A DNA stretch of 64,000 nucleotides from NCBI GenBank assembly GCA_035626595.1, contig DASPNJ010000133.1, forward strand, positions 61,843-125,842. The letters run 5' to 3'. This DNA comes from JAQGMV01 sp035626595. GTDB lineage: Bacteria; Pseudomonadota; Gammaproteobacteria; Burkholderiales; SG8-41. Each line of letters starts with the position of its first letter. The stretch's first letter is position 1. The notes below the pieces were generated by a model that worked only from the letters and a program-made list of their open reading frames with translations, was not told the DNA's origin and made no database searches. Of the stretch, positions 42,503 to 51,782 are shown one piece after another. Position numbers and translations under genes: made by a program.

Positions 42503-44782
42503 TTACGCAGGGGCCATGAGCCGTTCGCGCAGGCGCGACGCCGCTTCGACCATGTTCGCGAGCGATGCCTCCGTTTCGGCCCATCCGCGGGTTTTCAGGC
42601 CGCAGTCGGGATTCACCCACAGGCGCTCCGGCGCAATGACGCGCGCCGCGCGCTCGAGCAGGGCCAGCATGTCGTCGCTTCCGACCACCCGCGGCGAGTG
42701 AATGTCGAAAACGCCCGGGCCGATGCCGTTCGGATAATCGAACGCCGCGAATGCGTCGAGCAGCTCCATCTTCGAGCGCGACGTCTCGATCGTGATCACG
42801 TCGGCGTCCAGCGCGCAGATCGCGGGCAGGATGTCGCCGAATTCCGAGTAGCACATGTGCGTGTGGATCTGGGTCTCGTCGGCGACCACCGACGCGCTCA
42901 GCTTGAACGCCCGCACCGCCCACGCGAGATAGGTGTCCCAATCGGCGCGCCGCAGCGGCAAGCCCTCGCGCAGCGCCGGCTCGTCGATCTGTATCACGCG
43001 GATGCCCGCGCGCTCGAGATCGGCCACCTCCTCGCGGATCGCGAGCGCGATCTGCATCGCGACCTGCTCGCGCCGCGCGTCGTCGCGCACGAACGACCAC
43101 TGGAGCATGGTCACGGGGCCGGTCAGCATCCCCTTCATGATCTTCATGGTGAGCGACTGCGCGTACGAGATCGTCTCCACCGTGATCGGCTCGGGCCGGC
43201 TCACGTCTCCGTAGAGGATCGGCGGCTTGACGCACCGCGAGCCGTAGCTCTGCACCCAGCCGTTGTCCGTGACGGCGTAGCCCCACAAGTGCTCGGCGAA
43301 GTATTCGACCATGTCGGTGCGCTCGGCCTCGCCGTGGACGAGCACGTCGAGCCCCAGCGCTTCCTGCCGGCGCACCACGCTCTCGATCTCGCGGCGCATG
43401 CGCTGCAGGTACGCGAGCGCGCCGAGCTCGCCCCGACGATAGGCCGCGCGCGCCGCACGAACCGACCGGTCCTGCGGAAAGGAGCCGATGGTTGTCGTGG
43501 GCAGGAGCGGCAGGTCGAGCGCGGCGCGCTGCTTCGCCGCGCGAACACCGAACGGGCTGCGGCGCTCGACGCTCGCCGACGCATGCACCGCCAGCGCGCT
43601 GCGCACGGCCTCGTTCACGATGCGCTTCGAGGCCTTGCGCGCACGTTGCGCCTCGTCCGACGCAGCGAGCGGGTCGGCTACGCGCTCCGTCCCGTGATCG
43701 AGCGCTCGCGCGATCGTTGCGACCTCGTCGAGCTTCTCGGTGGCGAACGCGAGCCATGGCCGCACCTCCGGATCGAGATTGTTCTCGTGCGCGAGCGACA
43801 CGGGCACGTGCAGGAGCGAGCACGAGGGCGCGATCCAGAGGCGATCGTGCAGCACGTCGTGCGCAGGGCGCAGGCGCTCGATCGCGGCGCGCAGGTCGGT
43901 GCGCCAGACGTTCCGGCCGTCCACGATACCGGCGGAGAGCACGGCATCGGCGGGCAGCAGCCGCAGCCAACCGTCGAGCTGGTCGGGTGCCCGCACGAGA
44001 TCGAGGTGCCAGCCGTGGACACCGGTCTTCACCAGCCGCCCGGCGTGATCCGACGCACTGTCGAAATAGGTCGCAACGAGAATTTTCGGTCCGCACGCGC
44101 TGAGCGCCTGGTACGCGGTCTCGAACGCCGCGATCCATTGCGCTCCGGGATCCACGCACAGCGCGGGCTCGTCGAGCTGCACCCACTCGACCCCGGCGCG
44201 CGCGAGCTGCGTGAGTACTTCGACATAGGCCTCGAGCAGCGGCGGGAGCAGTGAAAGCCTGTCGGCCCGCGCATCGGACATCTTGGAGAGCCACAGGTAG
44301 GTCATGGGACCGACGAGCACCGGTTTCACCTGCGGCCCGCGCGCGATCGCCTCCGCCATCCAGCGCAACAGATCGCCGCCGCGCACTTCGAATGCCATGC
44401 CGCGCTCGAGCTCCGGCACGAGGTAGTGATAGTTCGTGTCGAACCACTTCGTCATCTCGAGTGCGGGCTGCGCCGGATTGCCGCGCGCGAGCTCGAAGTA
44501 CTGCGCGCGCGTGAGCGAGGCGGCGTCGAATCCGAACCGCCGCGGCGGCGCGCCCAGCATGAGCGACGTATCGAGCACGTGGTCGTAGAACGAGAAGTCT
44601 CCTGCGGCGATGAAATCCAGTCCGGCGTCCTGCTGAAGATCCCAGTGCGCCATTATGAGGGCGCGCGCGGTCTCGTGCAGCAGGTCTTCGCCGGATTCGC
44701 CGCGCCAGAACGCTTCCAGCGCGAATTTGAGCTCGCGCCGCGCGCCGATGCGGGGAAAGCCGAGAACGTGTGTGCGGGTCAT
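42503..44782 (-). CDS. metE: Cobalamin-independent methionine synthase
   Basis: A 759-residue MetE, transferring a methyl group from 5-methyltetrahydropteroyl-glutamate to homocysteine. The N-terminus TRTHVLGFPRIGARRELKFA and the C-terminal domain (LPTTTIGSFPQ, GLDVLVHGEAERTDMVEYF) are standard. Zinc ligands are seen in HTHMCYSEF and in PDCGLKTRGW, with a Glu in between. ATG 44782 starts the family N-terminus. The frame upstream only reads repeats. It is divergent from metR, whose box lies between them. Confidence 0.97.
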   Translation of the reverse strand: MTRTHVLGFPRIGARRELKFALEAFWRGESGEDLLHETARALIMAHWDLQQDAGLDFIAAGDFSFYDHVLDTSLMLGAPPRRFGFDAASLTRAQYFELARGNPAQPALEMTKWFDTNYHYLVPELERGMAFEVRGGDLLRWMAEAIARGPQVKPVLVGPMTYLWLSKMSDARADRLSLLPPLLEAYVEVLTQLARAGVEWVQLDEPALCVDPGAQWIAAFETAYQALSACGPKILVATYFDSASDHAGRLVKTGVHGWHLDLVRAPDQLDGWLRLLPADAVLSAGIVDGRNVWRTDLRAAIERLRPAHDVLHDRLWIAPSCSLLHVPVSLAHENNLDPEVRPWLAFATEKLDEVATIARALDHGTERVADPLAASDEAQRARKASKRIVNEAVRSALAVHASASVERRSPFGVRAAKQRAALDLPLLPTTTIGSFPQDRSVRAARAAYRRGELGALAYLQRMRREIESVVRRQEALGLDVLVHGEAERTDMVEYFAEHLWGYAVTDNGWVQSYGSRCVKPPILYGDVSRPEPITVETISYAQSLTMKIMKGMLTGPVTMLQWSFVRDDARREQVAMQIALAIREEVADLERAGIRVIQIDEPALREGLPLRRADWDTYLAWAVRAFKLSASVVADETQIHTHMCYSEFGDILPAICALDADVITIETSRSKMELLDAFAAFDYPNGIGPGVFDIHSPRVVGSDDMLALLERAARVIAPERLWVNPDCGLKTRGWAETEASLANMVEAASRLRERLMAPA

Positions 44783-44832
44783 GAATCGCTCCGTGCGAGA
44801 TGTATTGAATGGGTGCGTGGGGTTCGTAGTTG

Positions 44833-44889
44833 CGTAGGGTGCGCTCGTCGCGCACCGCCGAAATCGTAGGGTGCGCCGGTAGCGCACCG
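44833..44889. repeat. Two GTAGGGTGCGC-type palindromes in the metE leader
   Basis: CGTAGGGTGCGCTCGTCGCGC and CGTAGGGTGCGCCGGTAGCGC, each closed by ACC, lie 9 nt apart in the metE-metR intergenic region, between the MetR box and the metE start. Confidence 0.8.
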
Positions 44890-44955
44890 CTGAAAGTCGC
44901 GTGCAGTCTCGGCTTCGCCGTAGAATGAATCAAGCGATACATTTTCAACAACGCA

Positions 44956-44968
44956 TGAATCCGCTTCA
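44956..44968. promoter_or_regulatory. MetR-binding site
   Basis: TGAATCCGCTTCA is an exact match to the MetR consensus TGAA-N5-TTCA. It lies 10 nt before the metR start and 174 nt before metE, where it could support both autoregulation and activation of metE by MetR with homocysteine. A TTGAAA element (44944-44949 on the minus strand) with a TTCTAC 17 nt further is a possible metE promoter. Confidence 0.75.
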
Positions 44969-44977
44969 TACACACGC

Positions 44978-45886
44978 ATGATCGAGATCCGGCACCTGCG
45001 CTCGCTCGTCGCGATCGCCGAAGCTCGAAGCCTCTCCGCCGCCGCCGAGCGCGTGCATCTCACGCAGTCCGCGCTCTCGCACCAGATCCGCGCGGTGGAA
45101 GCGCGTTACGACCTGCAGCTCTTCGAGCGCGGTCCGCGGGGGCTGCGCTTCACGCCGGCCGGCGAGCGTGTGCTCGCGCTCGCGCGCGAGGTGCTCGCGC
45201 GCATCGGCGAAGCCGAGCGCGACCTCTCGCGGCTGAAGGAGACGCCGCGCGGCGAGCTACGCATCGCGCTCGAATGCCACACGTGTTTCGACTGGCTGAT
45301 GCCGGTCATGGACGAGTTCAGGCGCCGTTGGCCCGAGGTCGAGGTCGATCTGGTGGCCGGATTCCATCCGGACCCGCTCTCGCTCCTTGGGAGAAGCAAG
45401 GCGGACGTCGTGATCGGCTCGCAGCGGCCGAAAAGCGGCTACGCGGCGATTCCGCTGTTCCGCTTCGAGATCCTGCTCGTGATGCCGCTGGAGCATTCGC
45501 TGCGCACCCGCCGGCGCATCGAGGCCGCCGACCTGCGGGGCGAGACGCTCATCACCTATCCCGTGCCGCCGCGCCGGATCGATCTCATACGCGAGGTCCT
45601 GGAGCCTGCCCGCATCACCGTCCAGCGCCGCACCGCGGAGCTCACGATCGCGATCCTCCAGCTCGTCGCGAGCCGCCGTGGTGTCGCGGCGCTGCCGAAC
45701 TGGGGCGTGCGCAACTACGTCGAAAACGATTACGTCATCGCGCGGCCTGTCGGAGCCAAAGGTCTCTGGAGCAGCCTGTACGCCGTCACCTCGAAGCCGC
45801 TCGCGAAGACGGCCTATCTGCGGGACTTCGTGACGATCGTGCGCGATACATGCGCGGCGCAGCTCGAAGGCATCGAGCTGCTCTAG
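44978..45886 (+). CDS. metR: LysR-family methionine regulator
   Basis: A 302-residue LysR regulator. Its start MIEIRHLRSLVAIAEARSLS, the helix-turn-helix (AAAERVHLTQSALSHQIRAVE) and ALECHTCFDWLMPVM are typical of MetR. The divergent position next to metE and the MetR box in the gap support the assignment. The 3' end faces a strong hairpin shared with the convergent kinase gene. Confidence 0.93.
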   Translation: MIEIRHLRSLVAIAEARSLSAAAERVHLTQSALSHQIRAVEARYDLQLFERGPRGLRFTPAGERVLALAREVLARIGEAERDLSRLKETPRGELRIALECHTCFDWLMPVMDEFRRRWPEVEVDLVAGFHPDPLSLLGRSKADVVIGSQRPKSGYAAIPLFRFEILLVMPLEHSLRTRRRIEAADLRGETLITYPVPPRRIDLIREVLEPARITVQRRTAELTIAILQLVASRRGVAALPNWGVRNYVENDYVIARPVGAKGLWSSLYAVTSKPLAKTAYLRDFVTIVRDTCAAQLEGIELL

Positions 45887-45900
45887 GGGGAATTTCGTGG

Positions 45901-45922
45901 TGCGCGCGTCAGGACGCGCGCA
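45901..45922. terminator. Hairpin between convergent metR and kinase genes
   Basis: TGCGCGCGTC-AG-GACGCGCGCA is a perfect 10-bp stem with a minimal loop, 14 nt after the metR stop. The stop codon of the kinase gene (45909-45911) falls in the loop. A bidirectional terminator is likely, though no T-run follows on the plus side. Confidence 0.55.
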
Positions 45923-47435
45923 GCACTTCCGCGAGCACCTCGGGGTCCACCGGCTTCACGAGATGGCAGTTGAAGCCCGAGTCGAGCGCCTTGCGTCGGT
46001 CGTCGTCGCGGCCGTATCCGGTGAGCGCGATGAGCTTCACATCGCGCGCCCAGTCGCGGTCGAGGCCGCGGATGCGCTGCGCCAGCTCGTAGCCGTTCAG
46101 CCCGGGAAGCCCGATGTCGATCAGCGCGACGTCCGGCCGCAGGAGATCGGCGCGCTGAAGCCCCGACGGGCCGCTGTCCGCGTAATCGATACCGTGCCCC
46201 CATTGCCGCAACAGCAGCCCGAGCGACTCGCGCACGTCGGGATTGTCCTCGATCACGAGCACCCGGCGACTTGGCGCTGCGCGGGCATCCTGCGCCGGCC
46301 TGGCGGTCATCGCCCGCCCCGCCTCGACCCGTGGCAGCTCCACCGTGAACCGGGAGCCGCGATCGCGCCCGGCGCTCGAAACGCGCACGCTGCCGCCATG
46401 CAGCTCGACCAGCCGCTTCACGATCGTGAGACCGATGCCGAGTCCGCCCCTCGAGCGCTCGAGCGTCGCCGCGTCCTGCGTGAACAGCTCGAAAACGGCG
46501 TTCAGCATGCGCCCTTCGATGCCCACGCCGCTGTCGCTTACCGTGACTGTCGCCGTGGCCGCGCCGCCGGCCGCCTCCACGACGATCGATCCACCCTCGG
46601 GCGTGAATTTCGACGCGTTCGTGATGAGATTGCCGATGATCTGCTCGATGCGCACCGGATCGGCCATCACGTACAGCGGCTCGCGCGCCAGACGCAGCTC
46701 GAGCTCGTGCCGCCGCGCCTGTATCTGCCCCGTACAAGCTTCGGTCGCCGCCGCGACCGCGGCGTTCAGATCCAGCTCCCGCAACTGGAGCTGCACCTTG
46801 CCGAGCTCGAGCCGTGAGACGTCGAGCAGGTCGTCCACGAGCCGCGCCATGTGTCCGACCTGCCTGTCGATCAGCTCCCGTGTGGTGCGGAAGAGATCGT
46901 TGTCGATGTCGAGCCGCTTCATGAGATACACGGCGTTGCGCATGGGCGCGAGCGGATTGCGCAGCTCGTGACTCAACATCGCGAGAAACTCCTCGCGCAG
47001 CCGCAGCGCATTGGCGCGCTGTTCGAGGAGCTCGCGAACCTCCAGCTGCCGCTGGCGTGCGCGCAAGCCCACGCGCACCGCCGAGATCAGACTCACCGGG
47101 TTCATCGGGCGCTCGAGCACGGCGACATTGCCCGACTGCGGGAACACGCGCTCCACCAGCGGCCCGAGCGCCGCGCCTTGGCTCGCGATCAGCACGAGCG
47201 GCAGGTCCGACCACGGCTGCTGCGCGGCGAGCGCCGCGAGCAGCTCCTCGAGCTCCGGCTGCACCAGCGCTTCTTCCACGAGCACGGCGCAGCCGATCTG
47301 CTCCGGCGCATTTCTCGCGAGCTCGGAGAGCGTTGCACATGCGCGCGCCGGGATGCCGGCCTCCCTCAGGAACGCGAGCGCGACAGTCGCATCGTTCTCG
47401 CTCGGGGTGATGATGACGGCTTGCGGCGGTTGCAT
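45909..47435 (-). CDS. Soluble hybrid histidine kinase with C-terminal receiver
   Basis: A 508-residue kinase without membrane helices. The N-terminal about 125 residues look like a degenerate receiver (QPPQAVIITPSENDATVALA). The HisKA box is MLSHELRNPL. The ATPase has NLITNASKF, DSGVGI and GGLGIGL. A canonical receiver ends the protein, with phospho-acceptor Asp in VALIDIGLPG and Lys in HLVKPVD. It starts 16 nt after the KaiC-like gene, so signals probably pass between the two. Confidence 0.9.
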   Translation of the reverse strand: MQPPQAVIITPSENDATVALAFLREAGIPARACATLSELARNAPEQIGCAVLVEEALVQPELEELLAALAAQQPWSDLPLVLIASQGAALGPLVERVFPQSGNVAVLERPMNPVSLISAVRVGLRARQRQLEVRELLEQRANALRLREEFLAMLSHELRNPLAPMRNAVYLMKRLDIDNDLFRTTRELIDRQVGHMARLVDDLLDVSRLELGKVQLQLRELDLNAAVAAATEACTGQIQARRHELELRLAREPLYVMADPVRIEQIIGNLITNASKFTPEGGSIVVEAAGGAATATVTVSDSGVGIEGRMLNAVFELFTQDAATLERSRGGLGIGLTIVKRLVELHGGSVRVSSAGRDRGSRFTVELPRVEAGRAMTARPAQDARAAPSRRVLVIEDNPDVRESLGLLLRQWGHGIDYADSGPSGLQRADLLRPDVALIDIGLPGLNGYELAQRIRGLDRDWARDVKLIALTGYGRDDDRRKALDSGFNCHLVKPVDPEVLAEVLRAS

Positions 47436-47451
47436 ATACGGGAGTGCGCGC

Positions 47452-48942
47452 CTACCGGTTGCCGCGCGTGACCTCTGCCGTGTCGCCGACGAACCTCGGG
47501 ACGCCGGTGAGCACGCCCTCGAAGTCGTCCAGCGGCTCGCCGATACGCACACCGCTCGGGCTCAGCTCCAGCTCACGAATGGTGACTTCGTGGCTGCCGC
47601 TGCGCTTCTTGATGACGGAGATCGCCTTGCGCACGGATCCGCGCGCCTCGAAGAATCGCGTGAGCACCACCGTGTCCGCGAGATAGCTCACGTCGACCGG
47701 GACGCCCATCGGTCCGACGAGGCCCTGCTGGGCCAGCGTCATGATCGTCACGACGCCGCGTTGGTTGAGAAAGCTCAGGAGCTCGTGGAGGTGCAGGTTG
47801 ATGTAGTCCTCCTGCGGCATTGCGTTCACGTAGCCGTTCAGGCTGTCCAGCACGATGACGCGCGTGCCGTGCTTCTCGACGCATTCGACGATCTTGCTCG
47901 CAAGCTCGCCGGGGGCGACCTCCGCAGGGTCGATCTGCTGCACGGTAAGCATGCCCGATGCGACGTGAGGTTCGAGCGCGATCCCGAGCGCGCGGGCGCG
48001 GCGCAGCAGCGTGTGCACGCTTTCGTCGAATGCGAAATAAATCACCCGCTCGCCGCGCAGCGCGGCAGCATGGGCGAAAACGCTCGCGACCGTGGATTTG
48101 CCGCTGCCGGCGGGCCCCATCATCAGATTGCTCGTGCCCGCGTCGAGGCCGCCGCCGATCAGCGCGTCGAGCCCGGCATTGCCGCTGGAGAACACCTGAT
48201 CCTGAAAGTCCGTGGGGTACTCCGCCGCCACGAGGCGCGGGAACAGCGTGATGCCCCCGCGGACGATGGCGTAGTCGTGATTGCCTTCGACGAATTTCGC
48301 GCCGCGCAGCTTCGTGATGGCCAGATACCGCCGGTGGATCCCGAACTTGAGCGGCATCACGAACATCGAGATCATCCCGTGCACGATGCTCTGCACCTGC
48401 ACGTCCGGGCCGATCGCGCTGCGGTCGTCGAGCAGGAGCACGGTACAGCGGCTGTCGGAGAACCGCTGCTTGAAGGTCAGGATCTGGCGCCGGTAGCGCA
48501 GCGGGCTCTGCGCGAGCAACCGCATCTCCGACAACGAGTCCAGCACGAGCCGCGCGGGCTCTATCCTGCCGATGCGCTCGAGCAGGAGTTCGCTCAGGTT
48601 GTTCAGCTCGACCTCTGCGGGCTGGAACAGGGTGTTCTGGGATTTCGCCGTGAGCGACTGCTCGATCTGCGACAGCTCGATGATGGCGATGCCATCGAGC
48701 GTCCAGCCGTGCGACAGCGCGACCGCGTCGAGCTCGGTCTTGGTCTCCGACAGGGTCACGTAAAGGCACTTCTCGCCCCGCCGCACGCCTTCGAGTAGAA
48801 ACTGCAGCGCGAGAGTCGTTTTGCCTACGCCGGGATTACCGTCGACAAGGTACAGCCGGTCCCGCGGCAGGCCGCCGTACAGCACTTCATCCAGACCGTC
48901 GACGCCCGTCGTGCACTGAGAGGAAATCGCTTCGTTCGCCAT
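47452..48942 (-). CDS. KaiC-like double-domain ATPase
   Basis: A 496-residue RecA-fold protein with two KaiC domains. Walker A sites are GNPGVGKTT (about 35-43) and GPAGSGKST (about 272-280). The catalytic-glutamate positions read LSETKTEL and AFDESVHT. The end VIKKRSGSHEVTIRELEL is the usual KaiC-like tail. No kaiA/kaiB is present. KaiC-like proteins paired with histidine kinases in non-cyanobacteria are thought to relay stress or redox signals. It is the first gene of the operon with the hybrid kinase. Confidence 0.92.
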   Translation of the reverse strand: MANEAISSQCTTGVDGLDEVLYGGLPRDRLYLVDGNPGVGKTTLALQFLLEGVRRGEKCLYVTLSETKTELDAVALSHGWTLDGIAIIELSQIEQSLTAKSQNTLFQPAEVELNNLSELLLERIGRIEPARLVLDSLSEMRLLAQSPLRYRRQILTFKQRFSDSRCTVLLLDDRSAIGPDVQVQSIVHGMISMFVMPLKFGIHRRYLAITKLRGAKFVEGNHDYAIVRGGITLFPRLVAAEYPTDFQDQVFSSGNAGLDALIGGGLDAGTSNLMMGPAGSGKSTVASVFAHAAALRGERVIYFAFDESVHTLLRRARALGIALEPHVASGMLTVQQIDPAEVAPGELASKIVECVEKHGTRVIVLDSLNGYVNAMPQEDYINLHLHELLSFLNQRGVVTIMTLAQQGLVGPMGVPVDVSYLADTVVLTRFFEARGSVRKAISVIKKRSGSHEVTIRELELSPSGVRIGEPLDDFEGVLTGVPRFVGDTAEVTRGNR

Positions 48943-49031
48943 GCCCTGCCGCCTGTGTTCGCGGCGGGGCCGCGGGTCAGGTGGCCATGGCGCAAACGTC
49001 GTGCCAGCTTTCCACTGTCATCACCGGCTCG

Positions 49032-50000
49032 TCACTTCTCCTGAACGCCCGCGCGCTTGACGACATTGCCCCACTTCGCGATCTCGTTCTTGAACTGCGC
49101 CACGAACTGCTCGGGAGTGTTGGCGACGAACTCGGCACCGTCCAGCGCGAGCTGATCGCGCATGGCCGGCGTCTGGAGGATGCGCGCGATCTCGGCATTC
49201 AACTTCGCGACGATGTCCGGCGGCGTGCCGGCCGGCGCGAAGATACCGAACCAGGCGTTGGCGGCGAATCCCTTCACCGTCTCGCCGATCGTCGGGACAT
49301 CCGGCAGCGGACCCGCGCGGCGCTCGCCGGTAGTCGCGAGCGCGCGCAGCCGCTTCGCCTTGACGTACGGCATCGTCGGCAGGATCGAGGCGATCACGCA
49401 GGACACCTCCCCGCTCAGCACCGCGACCGTCGCGGGCGCGGCGCCCTTGTACGGCACGTGCGTCAACTTCAGTCCCCCGAGCACACCGAGCATTTCCATC
49501 GTGAGGTGCGTCGAGGTGCCGATGCCGCCGGAGGCGTAGGCGATCTGCCCGGGCCGCGTCTTGGCGAGCCTGATCAGCTCGCCGACACTCGTCACCGGCA
49601 GCGACGGATGGCACGCGAGCACGTTCGGCGTCTCCGCCAGACGAATCACCGGCGCGAAGTCGCGCACCGTGTCGTACGGCAGTGATTTCTTGAGCGTCGG
49701 ATTCACCGACGTGCTCGTGGACACCATGAGCAGCGTGTAACCGTCCGCCGGCGAGCGCGCCGCAAGCTCGGTGCCGATCACCGTCCCGGCGCCCGGCCGG
49801 TTGTCCACGACGACCTGCTGCCCCCACGCTTCGGTGAGCTTCTGACCGACCAGCCGCGCGAGGATGTCGTTCGGTCCCTGCGGAGCGAACGGCACGATGA
49901 TGCGAATCGGCCTGGATGGATAGCTCGCAGCGGCTTTTTGCGCCTGCGCGGCAACCGGTGCGATGGACAAGACAACGAGGGCAACGCCGAGCCGATACAT
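49032..50000 (-). CDS. Bug/TctC-family periplasmic substrate-binding protein
   Basis: A 322-residue receptor with AGGAGG before ATG 50000 and a signal peptide (1-21, ending AQA-Q). Marks: SYPSRPIRIIVPFAPQGPND, VDNRPGAGT and HVPYKGAA. It starts 11 nt after the stop of the UGSC-partner fusion gene and closes the selenoprotein cluster, so it may bring in that pathway's substrate. Confidence 0.92.
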   Translation of the reverse strand: MYRLGVALVVLSIAPVAAQAQKAAASYPSRPIRIIVPFAPQGPNDILARLVGQKLTEAWGQQVVVDNRPGAGTVIGTELAARSPADGYTLLMVSTSTSVNPTLKKSLPYDTVRDFAPVIRLAETPNVLACHPSLPVTSVGELIRLAKTRPGQIAYASGGIGTSTHLTMEMLGVLGGLKLTHVPYKGAAPATVAVLSGEVSCVIASILPTMPYVKAKRLRALATTGERRAGPLPDVPTIGETVKGFAANAWFGIFAPAGTPPDIVAKLNAEIARILQTPAMRDQLALDGAEFVANTPEQFVAQFKNEIAKWGNVVKRAGVQEK

Positions 50001-50011
50001 CTCTCCTCCTT

Positions 50012-51697
50012 CTAGTCCGTTGTTATGCGCCGCAGCGTCGGACGCGTGTGGCCGCCCTCCATCACCATGAGACGGTTGCGGTGCGGATCGCCGCACACGA
50101 CGATGTGCAGAATATCCGGGCTCGAGAGAAGCCGCACTGGGTCGTCGGGCGCCCCGAGGAATTCCTCGGGGTAAACGCCCGATGCAACGCGCTCGGCGAG
50201 CGTCGTCTGCATGATCGAGACGTGCGTGAGATTCCACGCGAAATCGCGCAGCGTGATGAGCGTGCGCTCGTAGAGGTGCTGCTTGAGCGAGTGCTTCGTG
50301 AAACCGGCGTCGGCGAGCGTTTTCGCGACCGACGGCGACATGAGCACCGTGATCATCGCGTGCTCCGCGTCCGGCCCGCGCGCGGGGAAGTTGTAAAGCC
50401 GCGACTTCTTCGGGATCTCGCGGCTGATGAGCTGAATGACGGCTTCGGCGCCGCTCACCTCCGCGGTCGCCGCCGCCGCCGGCGACGGACCCCAGTTGTT
50501 GGTCACACCGAAGGTGACCGTCGAATCTTCGCGCGCAAAGCCATGCTCGACGTGGAACGGCTCCCAGGGGCTTTCGTCCTCGTTCTCCGCAACCGCAAAC
50601 GCCAGTGGATAACCGAACGAGCCCATGTAATTCGCGCCCGGCCTGAACCCCGCGATATTGCGGATGATGAAGCCGAGCGCGCGGCCGAGCACCGGATTGG
50701 TCCCGCGGTTCACGAGCTGCGCACCCGATTCGAGCCCGAGGGTCTTCGCGAGCGGCCCGTTCACCAGCATGAACGGCACGATGCCGGACGAGCTGCCGAT
50801 CATGTTGAGACCGCTGTGCTCGTCGCCGAGCGCCTCCACCACCGCGATCAGAAGGGGCATGTGCTCCGGCCGGCAGCCGGCCATGACGCCGTTGGCGGCG
50901 ATGTTCCAGGGCGTCGCGCGCAGATTCGCCGTTGGCAGCACCGCGATCTCCTCGTCGGGCTTGCGCGGCGTGCGCTGGAGAAACGCCGTGATCCGTTCTT
51001 TCGTCGGCGGCACGATCGGGAGCCCGTCGCTCCAGCCGCGTTGGTGGAAGTAGCGGTCGATCTCGTCGTTCGTGCCGGTGAACACGACGTCGTGCGCGCC
51101 CGCGGTCGCTGACCGGTCGGAGGCCGCACCCTCACCCGCCGCGGTGAGGCCGTGGACGATTCGATCGATCAGCACGCGTTCGACGTTGGCCGAAATGTCG
51201 GCTGCGCCATGAATACCGATCGCGCCGGGATATTCCGCGATCCGCAGATCGTCGATGCCGGCGGACTTGCCGGTCAGACGCGCGAGATTCGAGAAGCCGG
51301 TCGTCGCGACGATGACGGTCGCTATGCCGAGACGCTCCGCTTCGATCGCCGGCCGCGCCGCGGCCGGTGAGCAGGTCCCTCAGGCCCCGTTACCGGATAT
51401 GAGCGCGTCGCACCCTTTCGCTTTCGCGCTCGTCGCGATGCTGCGCGCGCGCTCGCGCTGCTTCGCCGGATCGTCGCTGCCGTGGTGGTGCGGGAATTCG
51501 GTATACCGCACGATCTTCAGACGCGGATAGCGCCGCGCCAGCGCGTCGCGGATCAGCGGGAACGTGACGTCGCCCTTGAAGTCGCCGTTCCACACTTCGC
51601 CGATCGTTTTGCCGTCGAGCGTGGTGAGCCGCGGCGCGAGCGCCGTGCGCTCGACGACTGCGACGCCGGCCGGACTGACTACGTCGAGCTTCTGCAT
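50012..51697 (-). CDS. UGSC-type selenoprotein fused to its partner domain (in-frame TGA = Sec)
   Basis: A 561-residue reading frame with one internal TGA at codon 106 (51382-51380). Upstream of it, GKTIGEVWNGDFKGDVTF and KGCDALISGNGA match the first half of UGSC (seleno)proteins. The codons after TGA read G-T-C, giving U-G-T-C, then PAIEAERLGIATVIVATTGF. Downstream of residue about 210 begins a second domain (RGWSDGLPIVPPT, NGVMAGCRPE with C275, ESPWEPFHVEHG) homologous over its length to the separate protein at 53421. A perfect hairpin 12 nt after TGA fits a bacterial SECIS. Expression needs SelA, SelB, SelC and SelD, which are not in this window. Reaction unknown. A truncated pseudogene is the alternative, but the coding quality after TGA argues against it. 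Confidence 0.85.
51349..51382 (-). promoter_or_regulatory. Sec codon and putative bacterial SECIS of the UGSC fusion gene
   Basis: UGA at 51382-51380 is followed by 12 nt and then CCGGCCGC-GGC-GCGGCCGG, a perfect 8-bp stem with a 3-nt loop starting GG. In E. coli-type elements the upper stem-loop starts about 11 nt after UGA and the loop G contacts SelB, so the layout fits. No software check was made. Confidence 0.75.
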
Positions 51698-51722
51698 TCG
51701 CCGCCGCTCTGCCCTGATGACG

Positions 51723-51780
51723 GTCCGCCTGCGCGGGGAGGACGAACAATGCCGTCATTCCCGCGAAGGCGGGAATCCAG
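51723..51780. repeat. GTCATTCCCGC-type repeats
   Basis: A partial minus copy (GTCCGCCTGCGCGGGGAGGA) and a full plus copy (GTCATTCCCGCGAAGG then CGGGAATCCAG at 51754-51780) separate the dioxygenase at 51783 from the UGSC fusion gene. Confidence 0.8.
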
Positions 51781-51782
51781 TA

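Noticed and set aside
42698..44254. Plus-strand frame opposite metE
   Set aside because: Antisense shadow. metE on the minus strand is complete with zinc ligands.
47011..48798. Plus-strand 595-codon frame over the KaiC-like and kinase genes
   Set aside because: Antisense shadow. The minus-strand genes carry Walker and kinase motifs.
50012..51175. Free-standing gene starting at GTG 51175
   Set aside because: The frame continues upstream through convincing UGSC-type coding sequence to the TGA and beyond, so the GTG is an artefact of treating TGA as stop.
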